Below, one piece after another: positions 34,933 to 42,883 of a stretch of DNA of 64,000 nt. Within the stretch, counting starts at the first letter, position 1. Every line of letters begins with the position of its first letter. The position numbers were made by a program, and so were the translations under genes. The notes under the pieces are model-generated. The model had not been told where the DNA came from and did not search any database. It saw nothing but the letters and a program-made list of their open reading frames with translations. The stretch lies in contig NZ_JMKS01000003.1 in NCBI RefSeq assembly GCF_000685865.1, positions 1,617,001 to 1,681,000 on the forward strand, written 5' to 3'. The stretch is from Exiguobacterium antarcticum DSM 14480. Lineage in GTDB: Bacteria > Bacillota > Bacilli > Exiguobacteriales > Exiguobacteriaceae.

Positions 34933-35790
34933 ATGGATTGGCAGTTAGTACTTCAATATGCCTGGGTCGTCCTCGTTTTAATCGCATTAGAAGGACTCCT
35001 TTCGGCAGATAACGCGCTTGTTTTAGCGGTGATGGTAAAACATTTACCTGGCGAGCAACAGAAAAAAGCTTTATTTTATGGATTGGCAGGAGCATTTGTT
35101 CTTCGATTTGCGGCATTATTCGCGATCTCATTCCTCGTCGACATTTGGCAGATCCAAGCACTTGGGGCAGCCTACTTGCTGATCATGGGACTACGGCATA
35201 TCTATAAAACCGTCAAGGCCCGGCGAATTGGTGAGAATCATGGAGCTGAAAATGAGCGCGACGCAGAACCAAAATCAGAAGAACCGGTTTCAAAAGCAGA
35301 GTTTTGGAAAACAGTCGCAAAAATTGAATTCGCTGACCTCGCGTTTGCGGTCGATTCGATTTTGGCAGCTGTCGCCTTGGCTGTTGCGCTTCCAAACTGG
35401 GGAACTGGTGAAGTCGGTGGCTTGAACACAGGTCACTTCGTCGTCATCTTAACCGGTGGATTGACGGGTGTCGTCTTGATGCGTTTTGCAGCACGTGTCT
35501 TCGTACGGTTACTCGCGGAACGTCCGGGTCTTGAAACAGCCGCTTTCGCAATCGTTGCGTGGGTCGGTGTCAAACTCGCTGTTCTTGCACTTGAACACCC
35601 GAACTACCATGCATCGATTGAAGGAACGATTTTTGAAGTGATGAAGCTTCCGGAAGGATTTGCCCACAGTACACCATGGCAGATTTTCTTCTGGACAGTC
35701 ATGGTCAGTCTCGCACTGTGGGGTTGGTTCTCTTCTCCGAAAACAAAATCAAATCCAGATGCACAAAAGAAAGTCGAAAAACATCTGTAA
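34933..35790 (+). CDS. TerC-family integral membrane protein (first paralogue)
   Basis: 285 residues, about seven helices. TerC signatures are LIALEGLLSADNALVLAVMVKHLP in TM1-2 with the acidic metal-site residues (Glu, Asp), and IEFADLAFAVDSILAAVALAVALP in the second repeat. A charged cytoplasmic loop (about residues 95-125) separates the halves. Bacillus TerC relatives (MeeF/MeeY, YceF/YkoY) export Mn2+ or metallate secreted proteins. No yybP-ykoY manganese riboswitch was seen upstream. AGGAAGGA precedes ATG. A second paralogue follows at 35943 with its own promoter. Confidence 0.93.
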   Translation: MDWQLVLQYAWVVLVLIALEGLLSADNALVLAVMVKHLPGEQQKKALFYGLAGAFVLRFAALFAISFLVDIWQIQALGAAYLLIMGLRHIYKTVKARRIGENHGAENERDAEPKSEEPVSKAEFWKTVAKIEFADLAFAVDSILAAVALAVALPNWGTGEVGGLNTGHFVVILTGGLTGVVLMRFAARVFVRLLAERPGLETAAFAIVAWVGVKLAVLALEHPNYHASIEGTIFEVMKLPEGFAHSTPWQIFFWTVMVSLALWGWFSSPKTKSNPDAQKKVEKHL

Positions 35791-35796
35791 GATCTT

Positions 35797-35827
35797 TGGG
35801 CTCTCCTTCACGGAGAGTCTTTTTTTG
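35797..35827 (+). terminator. Terminator between the terC paralogues
   Basis: GGCTCTCC-ttcac-GGAGAGTC followed by a T-run. Confidence 0.85.
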
Positions 35828-35894
35828 TCTAATAATCCGAAAGACCGGGTAAAAAGATGAATCAGCTCCAAGTCTTCAGTCTTTTTCTTTTAGG

Positions 35895-35910
35895 TAAGTC
35901 GACTTATAAT
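35895..35910 (+). promoter_or_regulatory. Palindrome at the -10 of the second terC gene
   Basis: TAAGTCGACTTA (35895-35906) is a perfect 12-bp palindrome overlapping TATAAT (35905-35910). Its position suits a repressor site; it does not match the MntR consensus I know. Confidence 0.5.
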
Positions 35911-35942
35911 AAACTTACTGAACAAAAAGGAGATTCGTTTTT

Positions 35943-36698
35943 ATGGATATTGGATTAATTACGCAGTATGCGACGGTTGGACTTGTCTTAATCATCTTAC
36001 AAGGATTACTGTCGGCAGATAACGCCATGGTCATGGCGGTTCTCGTTCGTCCGCTACCGGATGAGCAACGAAAAAAAGCTTTATTTTATGGATTGATCGG
36101 GGCTCTCGTCTTACGTTTCATCGCGATTTTCTTTGCCTCGTATTTAGCAACGATTTGGGAATTGCAGGCACTTGGTGCGGTGTACCTCTTCTACGTCGCG
36201 TTCAAAGGAATCGTCGAGGCACGTTCCAACAAACATCAAGTTCCGGACGCGCTGTCGTCTGGAAAAGCCTCACCGAATTTTTGGTGGACCGTCGTCAAAG
36301 TCGAGTTTTCCGACTTGGCATTTGCTGTTGACTCGACGCTTGCGGCAGTTGCGATGGCAACGACGTTACCGATGATCGGTGGTACGATCGGTGGTCTGAA
36401 CACGGGACAATTCTGGGTCGTCTTCTTTAGCGGCATCATCGGCCTTGTCATCATGCGTTACTTTGCGAGTTGGTTTGTCGTCTTGCTACAGAAACGACCG
36501 GGAATCGAAGAAGCTGCCTTTTGGCTCGTTGCTTGGGTCGGTGTCAAGCTCGTCGTCATGACACTCGCGCACCCATCCATTCACGTCTTGCCACACGAAT
36601 TTCCGGAAAGCACATTATGGCAATCCATCTTCTGGGTTGTGCTCGTCTTGATTTTGGTGTTAGGTTGGTTTAGAAGCGGTACAAAAACAGAAAAATAA
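35943..36698 (+). CDS. TerC-family integral membrane protein (second paralogue)
   Basis: 251 residues, seven helices. The same TerC metal-site motifs occur: LIILQGLLSADNAMVMAVLVRPLP (here Gln replaces the first Glu of the upstream paralogue) and VEFSDLAFAVDSTLAAVAMATTLP. The central loop is shorter. It is clearly a tandem duplicate of 34933-35790 (both have DEQRKKALFYGL-like and TIGGLNTGQF/GGLNTGHF segments). The Glu-to-Gln change in the first motif could alter metal choice. AAAGGAG precedes ATG; separate promoter and terminator indicate independent regulation. Confidence 0.92.
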   Translation: MDIGLITQYATVGLVLIILQGLLSADNAMVMAVLVRPLPDEQRKKALFYGLIGALVLRFIAIFFASYLATIWELQALGAVYLFYVAFKGIVEARSNKHQVPDALSSGKASPNFWWTVVKVEFSDLAFAVDSTLAAVAMATTLPMIGGTIGGLNTGQFWVVFFSGIIGLVIMRYFASWFVVLLQKRPGIEEAAFWLVAWVGVKLVVMTLAHPSIHVLPHEFPESTLWQSIFWVVLVLILVLGWFRSGTKTEK

Positions 36699-36706
36699 CA
36701 ATTAGG

Positions 36707-36743
36707 AAAACGGACAGGGTCATCATTCCTCTGTCCGTTTTTT
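36707..36743 (+). terminator. Terminator of the second terC gene
   Basis: AAAACGGACAG / CTGTCCGTTTT hairpin followed by TTT. Confidence 0.85.
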
Positions 36744-36759
36744 ATGAGGAGTGAGGACG

Positions 36760-37893
36760 ATGCAAAACGGTAATTTTATTCGAATGCTGACACGGATGCA
36801 GAATGTACCACGTTGGGATGAGTACGCACCCCGTTTTCCGGATAATGCGGCGAGCCATAGTTTTCGGGTCGCCTTATTTAGTTTAATGGCGAGTTATCTC
36901 GAACAAGAAGCAACAGGCGTCAAATACGATCGTCTGTCGCTGCTCGGGAAAGCGTTGTTTCATGACATGAACGAAGTCATCACGGGACCGATTAAACACC
37001 GAACAAAAAAAGAACCGACGCTTCACGCCCATATCCAAGCGATGGAACAACAAGCGAGTGAGAAACTCGTCGCCTTGCTATCCAAATCGTTACAACCCGA
37101 TTTTACGAGCTATTTAGTGTTTGCTGAAGATGAATCCCGAGAAGGACGGATGGTCGAAGCAATCGATACGTTTGATGCGATGTTGTTTGCAAAACGAGAA
37201 GCAGAAATGACGGGATCCGCCTTTTTTACGGCCAAAACGACGGAACTGAAAATCGTTTTATTGGATCATCCGTTGTCCGCGATTCGGACATTGACCGAGT
37301 CCGTCTTTGCAGGAGACACGATGTCCCGCTTCATTGATAATATCTTAATGATGGACACGATTCGCCGTTGGAAAGGGCGCTTCAACACGATTGATGACAA
37401 CGATGCGACACATGCGTTTCGTGCGGCGTCACTTGGTTTATTTAATGGTCTGATCGAAGCCAAAAAATATGGCGTGCCGATCGATACGGCGGAAGTTGTC
37501 TCACGGCTCCTTTGTCATGACTTGGTCGAAGGGACGACGGGAGACGTCCTTGGTCCCGTCAAACATGCGACACCGGTCACAGCGGCGGCTTTTGAAGCCT
37601 ATGAGCGGACAGAAGGGGAAGCCTTGATTGATTTGTTGCCTCTGTCCATGCGACAAGAATTCCATCGTTTTGTCGTCGAAGCGAAGGATGAGACGTACGA
37701 AGGACAAATGGTCGATGTCGTCGATAAGCTTGATGCGTTGATCAAGATGAACATGGAACGAAAACTGAACGGAGTCGAATATGAGACGGGGTACCGGGCA
37801 CAATTAAAGAAAGTCCAGACGGTCTACGAAAATCCATCGGTCGTCTTTTTCCTGGCCTATGTCTTACATGACTTGGATTACGTAACGTCTTAA
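36760..37893 (+). CDS. Tandem-duplicated YfbR-like HD-domain phosphohydrolase
   Basis: 377 residues from the ATG at 36760 (GAGGAG upstream; in-frame GTG at 36751). Two YfbR-type HD domains lie in tandem. Domain 1 (about 1-185): NAASHSFRVALFSLMA, GKALFHDMNEVITGPIKHRTK, EAIDTFDAMLFA. Domain 2 (about 190-377): NDATHAFRAASLGLFNGL, SRLLCHDLVEGTTGDVLGPVKHAT, DVVDKLDALIKMN. Each keeps the H...HD...D metal-binding set. E. coli YfbR is a single-domain dimeric 5'-deoxynucleotidase, so this protein looks like an internally fused dimer. Substrate inferred, not proved. It is followed 14 bp later by a Bcr/CflA exporter, likely co-transcribed. Confidence 0.88.
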   Translation: MQNGNFIRMLTRMQNVPRWDEYAPRFPDNAASHSFRVALFSLMASYLEQEATGVKYDRLSLLGKALFHDMNEVITGPIKHRTKKEPTLHAHIQAMEQQASEKLVALLSKSLQPDFTSYLVFAEDESREGRMVEAIDTFDAMLFAKREAEMTGSAFFTAKTTELKIVLLDHPLSAIRTLTESVFAGDTMSRFIDNILMMDTIRRWKGRFNTIDDNDATHAFRAASLGLFNGLIEAKKYGVPIDTAEVVSRLLCHDLVEGTTGDVLGPVKHATPVTAAAFEAYERTEGEALIDLLPLSMRQEFHRFVVEAKDETYEGQMVDVVDKLDALIKMNMERKLNGVEYETGYRAQLKKVQTVYENPSVVFFLAYVLHDLDYVTS

Positions 37894-37907
37894 AAAGGAG
37901 GAACATC

Positions 37908-39107
37908 ATGACGAATACCTCGCCGATTCAAACGAAACGACTGACGTTCATCCTGATTTTAGGATCACTGGCAGCGCTTGGACCACTCTCGATCGATATG
38001 TATTTACCGGCATTTCCCGATATGTCACGTTCCTTTGGTGCGAGTGCATCGTCGATCCAACTGAGTTTGACGGCCTGTATGCTCGGAATGGCCCTCGGAC
38101 AAATCATCGTTGGACCGCTCAGTGATGTCCGCGGGCGAAAACGTCCATTATTGCTCGCATTATTCGCTTACCTGCTCGCATCACTCGCCTGTGCGTTTGC
38201 GCCGACGATTGAGGTGTTGATTGCCCTGCGGTTCGTTCAAGGGGCGGCTGGAGCGTCCGGTATCGTCATCTCACGAGCGATTGTCCGTGATTTGTTTGAA
38301 GGTCCGGAATTGACGAAGTTTTTTGCGGCCTTATCACTGGTCAACGGAACGGCACCCATTCTCGCCCCGATCATCGGGGGACAGATTTTGCGGTTTGGCG
38401 ACTGGCGGGTTGTGTTTTATCTCCTTGCGATCTTAAGTACGCTGATGCTGATCGCGGTGGCCTTCCGTTTACCGGAAACACTCCCGGTTCATCACCGCGT
38501 CGAGGGGAATTTAAAAACAACGTTCCAAACATTCGGGCGGTTGTTATCGGACCGGACGTTCCTCGGATATGCCTTCGCTCAAGCCTTTGCGATGGGTGCG
38601 ATGTTCGCGTATATTTCCGGCTCGCCGTTCGTCTTACAAAATATTTATGGGGCGACTCCGCAACAATTCAGTTTTTTGTTTGGTCTGAATGGGATTGGGA
38701 TCATCATCGCGGCACAAACTGCGGGACGACTTGCCGGTCGTGTCGACAGTGAAAAGATGATGCGCATTGCCTTGATCGTCGTGGCGTTAGCCGGCATTTG
38801 TCTATTTCTTGCGTTGACCTTATCGAGTTCACTTGTTCTCGTCATGATTCCGTTGTTCTTCGTTGTCTCGAGTGTCGGGATGATTTCGACACTTGGTTTT
38901 ACCTTGGCGATGCAGAATTACGGTTCGACGGCAGGAAGTGCTTCGGCGTTACTCGGTCTATTGCCGATGCTCGTCGGGTCACTTGTCTCACCACTCGTCG
39001 GAGTGATGGGCGAAGACTCGGCGTTACCGATGGGGTTGATCATCATGACACTCGATTGCCTGGCCTTGCTCGTGTACACGTTGCTGATTGTTCGAAAAAA
39101 AGGATAA
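37908..39107 (+). CDS. Bcr/CflA-family MFS drug exporter
   Basis: 399 residues, 12 helices, DHA1 Bcr/CflA subfamily. TM1 ends in GPLSIDMYLPAFPDM, the diagnostic Bcr/CflA signature; loop 2-3 has GPLSDVRGRKRPLLLAL (motif A), TM4 has RFVQGAAGASGIVISRAIVRD, and motif C-like APIIGGQIL follows. Substrates in the family include bicyclomycin, sulfonamides and cysteine; not decidable here. AAAAGGAGG precedes ATG. It probably shares the promoter of the HD-domain gene 14 bp upstream. Confidence 0.93.
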   Translation: MTNTSPIQTKRLTFILILGSLAALGPLSIDMYLPAFPDMSRSFGASASSIQLSLTACMLGMALGQIIVGPLSDVRGRKRPLLLALFAYLLASLACAFAPTIEVLIALRFVQGAAGASGIVISRAIVRDLFEGPELTKFFAALSLVNGTAPILAPIIGGQILRFGDWRVVFYLLAILSTLMLIAVAFRLPETLPVHHRVEGNLKTTFQTFGRLLSDRTFLGYAFAQAFAMGAMFAYISGSPFVLQNIYGATPQQFSFLFGLNGIGIIIAAQTAGRLAGRVDSEKMMRIALIVVALAGICLFLALTLSSSLVLVMIPLFFVVSSVGMISTLGFTLAMQNYGSTAGSASALLGLLPMLVGSLVSPLVGVMGEDSALPMGLIIMTLDCLALLVYTLLIVRKKG

Positions 39108-39123
39108 GAAGATAATGACAATG

Positions 39124-39154
39124 AAGCCGATTCCTTTTTGAATCGGCTTTTTTG
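39124..39154 (+). terminator. Bcr/CflA gene terminator
   Basis: AAGCCGATTC / GAATCGGCTT followed by T-run. Confidence 0.88.
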
Positions 39155-39206
39155 TTGCGGATACATTCAGATTCCAGAAAAAAGTAAAAAAGGATTCAAT
39201 GGATTT

Positions 39207-39233
39207 TGAAACTATTTCCAAAAAGAGACCGTA
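39207..39233 (+). promoter_or_regulatory. Sigma-W-type promoter of the flotillin operon
   Basis: TGAAAC (39207-39212), 17 bp, CGTA (39230-39233), matching TGAAAC-N16/17-CGTA of the envelope-stress ECF factor sigma-W. In B. subtilis the yuaF-floT operon is also sigma-W dependent. Confidence 0.8.
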
Positions 39234-39272
39234 AATAAAAGTGAGCTCAGCACGCAGGAAAGGAGCAGTCGG

Positions 39273-39524
39273 ATGAAAAAACGATCTCTTTCGGATACAC
39301 GGCCGGTATCTGAACCAAAGAATCAAGGAACACTTGAAAGTATGTTGGCGCGGCATTACGCGGCACAAAAAAAGTATGCCCGCAGATGTCAGGAGGCAGG
39401 CAGTCCACGTGAAAAAGAATTAGCCGAATTGTTATATGAAGAAAATCGACACGCCTATCTTCAAGCTTACTGCCAACTGTACGGATCGAATCCGTTTATC
39501 GAGGTGACAGAACATGGACGTTAG
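39273..39524 (+). CDS. Unknown small protein, first gene of the flotillin operon
   Basis: 83 residues; AAAGGAG lies upstream of ATG 39273. Highly charged, predicted helical: TLESMLARHYAAQKKYARRC, then EKELAELLYEENRHAYLQAY and a short tail. No signal peptide, membrane helix or known motif. It is the promoter-proximal gene after a sigma-W-type promoter and overlaps the next gene (NfeD-like) by 11 bases, so it is translated together with the membrane-microdomain proteins. Family not recognised; a cytosolic partner of the flotillin machinery is inference from position. Confidence 0.7.
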   Translation: MKKRSLSDTRPVSEPKNQGTLESMLARHYAAQKKYARRCQEAGSPREKELAELLYEENRHAYLQAYCQLYGSNPFIEVTEHGR

Positions 39525-40035
39525 TACTCTTTATCTCTATGCGCTTGCCGCCGCTGGCTGTGGCGTTTTACTGTCTGTCGTTTTTTCCGATTTGATTCCG
39601 AGCATCGATCAAATCTTTCATCCGACGTTAATCTTGTCCTTTGTCATTTTGACATCCGCTTTTGGATTTGGACTGGAACATCTGACGTCACTTGGTTCGC
39701 TCGTTATTTTGCTGATCAGTGCCGGTATCAGTCTTATTTTGACGTCTTTACTGCATTTATTCATTTTTGTACCGCTCGCCAAAGCAGAGCAATCGATCAG
39801 TTTTTCGGAACAGACCCTCGAAGGACGCAGTGCCATCGTCATCATCCCAATTCCGGAGGCAGGCTACGGTGAAATTCTCATCGACGATGTTTCGGGGCGG
39901 ATTTCCAAATCAGCCGTTCTTTTTGAAGGTCCTGCTTTAGAACAGGGAACGAAAGTCATCATCATTGAAATCAAACAAGGCGTGGCCCATGTCATGACCT
40001 ATCCTACTCAATGGAAAGAGGAGATGTTTTTATGA
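39514..40035 (+). CDS. NfeD-like membrane protein (YuaF type)
   Basis: 173 residues: two to three N-terminal helices (LYALAAAGCGVLLSVVFSDL, PTLILSFVILTSAFGFGL, SLVILLISAGISLILTSLLHLFIF) and a C-terminal OB-fold-like cytosolic domain (LEGRSAIVIIPIPEAGYGEI...). This matches YuaF, the NfeD-family partner that co-occurs with flotillin. It overlaps both neighbours (11 bases upstream, 4 downstream), indicating tight translational coupling. It likely helps assemble or process FloT membrane platforms. Confidence 0.85.
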   Translation: MDVSTLYLYALAAAGCGVLLSVVFSDLIPSIDQIFHPTLILSFVILTSAFGFGLEHLTSLGSLVILLISAGISLILTSLLHLFIFVPLAKAEQSISFSEQTLEGRSAIVIIPIPEAGYGEILIDDVSGRISKSAVLFEGPALEQGTKVIIIEIKQGVAHVMTYPTQWKEEMFL

Positions 40036-41555
40036 ATCCGATCATTATCGTGGCCATCATTGCCGGCGCTCTGATCTTAGCGCTGATTGCCTTATTCGTG
40101 ACCAAATACCGGACAGTCGGACCGGAGGAAGCATTGATCGTGTCCGGAAGTTATCTCGGGAATAGTCCGACCGTCAACACCGATGAGTCGGGGAACCGGG
40201 TCAAAATCATTCGTGGTGGCGGGGCATTCATCTTACCCGTCTTTCAACAGGCTTCCCCGATCAGTTTACTGTCAAGTAAGTTAGAAGTGACGACACCGGA
40301 AGTCTACACGGAACAAGGGGTTCCGGTCATGGCGGACGGAACAGCGATCATTAAAATCGGCAGCTCGATTTCGGAAATCGCGACAGCTGCCGAACAATTT
40401 CTCGGTAAATCAAAGGAAGACCGGGAAGGCGAGGCCCGTGAAGTCCTCGAAGGTCACTTACGGTCGATTCTCGGTTCGATGACGGTCGAAGAGATTTACA
40501 AGAATCGGGATAAATTCTCACAAGAAGTGCAACGTGTTGCGTCTCAGGATTTAGCGAAGATGGGACTGATCATCGTATCGTTTACGATCAAAGATGTCCG
40601 CGATAAGAACGGTTACTTGGAGTCACTCGGAAAACCGCGAATCGCTCAAGTCCGCCGCGATGCCGACATCGCGACGGCCGATGCGGAAAAAGAGACGCGG
40701 ATCAAACGGGCGGAAGCATCAAAAGACGCAAAGAAAGCCGAACTCGAACGGGCGACGGAAATTGCGGAAGCGGAAAAAGAAAATCAGCTGAAGATGGCCG
40801 ATTACCGCCGCGAGCAAGACATCGCGAAGGCGAAAGCCGATCAAGCATATGATCTTGAAAATGCACGGGTTCAGCAGGAAGTCACGGAACAACAGATGCA
40901 GATCAAAATCATCGAACGCGAAAAACAAATCGAACTCGAAGAACGTGAGATTCTGCGTCGCGAGAAACAATACGATGCGGAAGTCAAAAAACGGGCGGAC
41001 GCCGATCGCTACTCGATTGAACAGGCGGCTCAAGCCGACCGGGCAAAACAGTATGCGGAAGCGGACGCGACGAAATACCGGATCGAGGCATCTGCGAAAG
41101 CCGACGCCGAACGGATTCGTCTCGATGGTCTCGCCAAAGCGGAAGCCGAGCGGGCACAAGGGGAGACAGAAGCGGATATCATCCGCCTGAAGGGTCTCGC
41201 GGAAGCCGAAGCAAAAGAAAAAATCGCCCAAGCCTTCGAACAGTTTGGACAAGCAGCGATTCTCGACATGGTCATCCGGATGATGCCGGAATATGCGAAA
41301 CAAGTCGCAGCACCACTTGGCAATATCGACAAGATCACGGTCGTCGATACGGGAAGCGGCGAAGGCGGTGGAGCGAACCGGGTGACCGGCTACGCAACCG
41401 ACTTGATGGCTTCTCTGCAGGAGACGCTTAAAGCATCATCCGGAATCGATGTCAAAGACTTGATTGAGAATTTCTCGGGCAAAGGAACGGCGAAACCGTT
41501 GACGGTCAACTTGAATCAAGGGGAACCGGTCGCGTCGGGAACGAAGTCTGAATGA
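40032..41555 (+). CDS. floT: Flotillin FloT
   Basis: 507 residues from the ATG at 40032 (GAGGAG 8 bases upstream, overlapping the yuaF-like stop). An N-terminal membrane anchor (IIIVAIIAGALILALIALFV) precedes a PHB/SPFH domain (about 30-190: KYRTVGPEEALIVSG, GGAFILPVFQQASPISLLS) and a long coiled-coil region (190-400) with the flotillin EA-rich repeats (AEASKDAKKAELERATEIAE, ADAERIRLDGLAKAEAERAQ). The C-terminal QAAILDMVIRMMPEYAKQVA is conserved. It scaffolds functional membrane microdomains. Operon under a sigma-W-type promoter. Confidence 0.96.
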   Translation: MNPIIIVAIIAGALILALIALFVTKYRTVGPEEALIVSGSYLGNSPTVNTDESGNRVKIIRGGGAFILPVFQQASPISLLSSKLEVTTPEVYTEQGVPVMADGTAIIKIGSSISEIATAAEQFLGKSKEDREGEAREVLEGHLRSILGSMTVEEIYKNRDKFSQEVQRVASQDLAKMGLIIVSFTIKDVRDKNGYLESLGKPRIAQVRRDADIATADAEKETRIKRAEASKDAKKAELERATEIAEAEKENQLKMADYRREQDIAKAKADQAYDLENARVQQEVTEQQMQIKIIEREKQIELEEREILRREKQYDAEVKKRADADRYSIEQAAQADRAKQYAEADATKYRIEASAKADAERIRLDGLAKAEAERAQGETEADIIRLKGLAEAEAKEKIAQAFEQFGQAAILDMVIRMMPEYAKQVAAPLGNIDKITVVDTGSGEGGGANRVTGYATDLMASLQETLKASSGIDVKDLIENFSGKGTAKPLTVNLNQGEPVASGTKSE

Positions 41556-41743
41556 AACCGAACGTTGTCTTGATGATACTGCTCCTGCTTGTCGCAGTGC
41601 ATCTCGTCGTCCCGATTTCGCCACTCATTCTCGTGGCGATTGGCGCGGGCTTTGGGCTGTATAAAGGCTATACATCACAGGGCGGGTTCAACTCAATCTT
41701 TAAAGTACGACAAAAGCAGACGCTTGATGGACGGATGCACTGA
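41552..41743 (+). CDS. Small hydrophobic protein, last gene of the flotillin operon
   Basis: 63 residues starting at ATG 41552, overlapping the floT stop by 4 bases. The first 35 residues form one or two helices (NVVLMILLLLVAVHLVVP and SPLILVAIGAGFGLYKGY), followed by a short polar basic tail. No family recognised. Its coupling to floT suggests a small membrane-platform component; the equivalent position in B. subtilis holds an unrelated acetyltransferase gene. A strong terminator follows. Confidence 0.7.
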   Translation: MKPNVVLMILLLLVAVHLVVPISPLILVAIGAGFGLYKGYTSQGGFNSIFKVRQKQTLDGRMH

Positions 41744-41796
41744 CGTTTGAATGGTATCACCGAAACGGTTCTCTTAGAAAATGGACGCAACCACGT

Positions 41797-41853
41797 AAAA
41801 ACCCGAAGGATTGGCATCTTCTGTCTAAGAATGACGCCAATCCTTCGGGTTTT
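41797..41853 (+). terminator. Flotillin operon terminator
   Basis: 18-bp arms AAAACCCGAAGGATTGGC / GCCAATCCTTCGGGTTTT with a 21-nt loop. Confidence 0.88.
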
Positions 41854-41892
41854 GATAGGATTTCATTCAAGTGATTGCACACATATTGACAT

Positions 41893-41917
41893 GTTTATGA
41901 CACCTGTCTAGGGGTAA
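41893..41917 (+). promoter_or_regulatory. Candidate sigma-B promoter of the heliorhodopsin gene
   Basis: GTTTAT (41893-41898), 13 bp, GGGTAA (41912-41917): full agreement with GTTTWW-N13-15-GGGWAW, 57 bp before ATG. Confidence 0.7.
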
Positions 41918-41973
41918 ATCAAAAGTACATCAAATGCGTTAAGGGTAAGAAGAGGATCTTAAGGAGGAACACT

Positions 41974-42753
41974 ATGGCTGAAACTACACGTTCGATTGCG
42001 TCGGGAGTGACACCTCAACGTTTGAAAAACCTTCGTCTTTGGAATATTGGGCTTGCAATCCTCCATCTGGGACAAGCTGCGTCGATCCTTTTTCTAACGA
42101 CAGACTTCGCAATACCTGTCATCAGTTCTTACATCGACGGACCGCCCGGAGCGGGAGCACTGGTATCTGAGTCGCTTTTTGATGTACGAATTGGTTGGGT
42201 AGTAGCTCTCTTTCTAACTCTAGCCGGACTTGATCATTTAATAACAGCGACTTTTGGGCGAAACATGTATGAACGTGACCTCATGCATGGAATGAATCGA
42301 TTCCGTTGGGTCGAATATTCGTTTAGTGCCACTGTGATGGTTGTTATCATTGCTTTGTATTGGGGGATTGTCACAATTAATGCGTTGATCATCATCGCCG
42401 GTGCGAATGTAGCTATGATTCTTTTTGGATATTTGCAAGAACGAATGAATCCTCCTGGAAGAAAGACCACAACCATGCTGCCGTTCTGGTTTGGTTCGCT
42501 TGTCGGGATCACACCATGGATTGCGATGGGCATCAACATCCCGCTTTACTCGGATGCGCCACAGTATATCTTTGTCATCCTTGGTGTTCAAGGCGTCTTG
42601 TTCTTTTGTTTTGGTCTGAACCAGTGGCTTCAATATCGTGAGATCGGTCGATGGACCGATTATGCGTTCGGTGAGAAAACATATCTTGTGCTGAGCTTAG
42701 CCGCAAAGTCTTTATTGGCTTGGCAGATTTTTGCCGCGTCGCTTATTTCATGA
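41974..42753 (+). CDS. Heliorhodopsin
   Basis: 259 residues, seven helices. It carries the heliorhodopsin (not type-1 pump) signatures: TM1 AILHLGQAASILFL with His31, TM2-3 LAGLDHLITATFG with His88, TM3 RFRWVEYSFSATVMVVIIAL with counterion Glu114, and TM7 TYLVLSLAAKSLLAWQIFA with retinal Schiff-base Lys245 and Ser241. These align with 48C12 (H23, H80, E107, S237, K241). The intra-membrane His cluster and absence of a DTD/NDQ pump triad in TM3 argue for a light sensor or regulator rather than a proton pump. Topology should be N-in. AAGGAGG lies upstream of ATG. No retinal synthase gene is in the window. Monocistronic, with a sigma-B-type promoter. Confidence 0.96.
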   Translation: MAETTRSIASGVTPQRLKNLRLWNIGLAILHLGQAASILFLTTDFAIPVISSYIDGPPGAGALVSESLFDVRIGWVVALFLTLAGLDHLITATFGRNMYERDLMHGMNRFRWVEYSFSATVMVVIIALYWGIVTINALIIIAGANVAMILFGYLQERMNPPGRKTTTMLPFWFGSLVGITPWIAMGINIPLYSDAPQYIFVILGVQGVLFFCFGLNQWLQYREIGRWTDYAFGEKTYLVLSLAAKSLLAWQIFAASLIS

Positions 42754-42834
42754 TTTGTATCAAGACAAATGAAACGCCTTTAACAAAATAAGAGCTGAAT
42801 TAAAAACGCCTGGGACCAAATGTCCTTTGACGAT

Positions 42835-42883
42835 AAAAAACGAACGTTCCCTTCGTCATGTGACAAGGGAACGTTCGTTTTTT
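42835..42883. terminator. Bidirectional terminator between heliorhodopsin and degV
   Basis: 19-bp arms AAAAAACGAACGTTCCCTT / AAGGGAACGTTCGTTTTTT between convergent genes. Confidence 0.92.

Noticed and set aside
40594-41303. Several long frames opposite or within floT (for example 40719-41303 minus, 194 codons)
   Set aside because: Mirror frames created by the repetitive Glu/Ala/Lys coiled-coil codons of floT; no start signals or recognisable protein.
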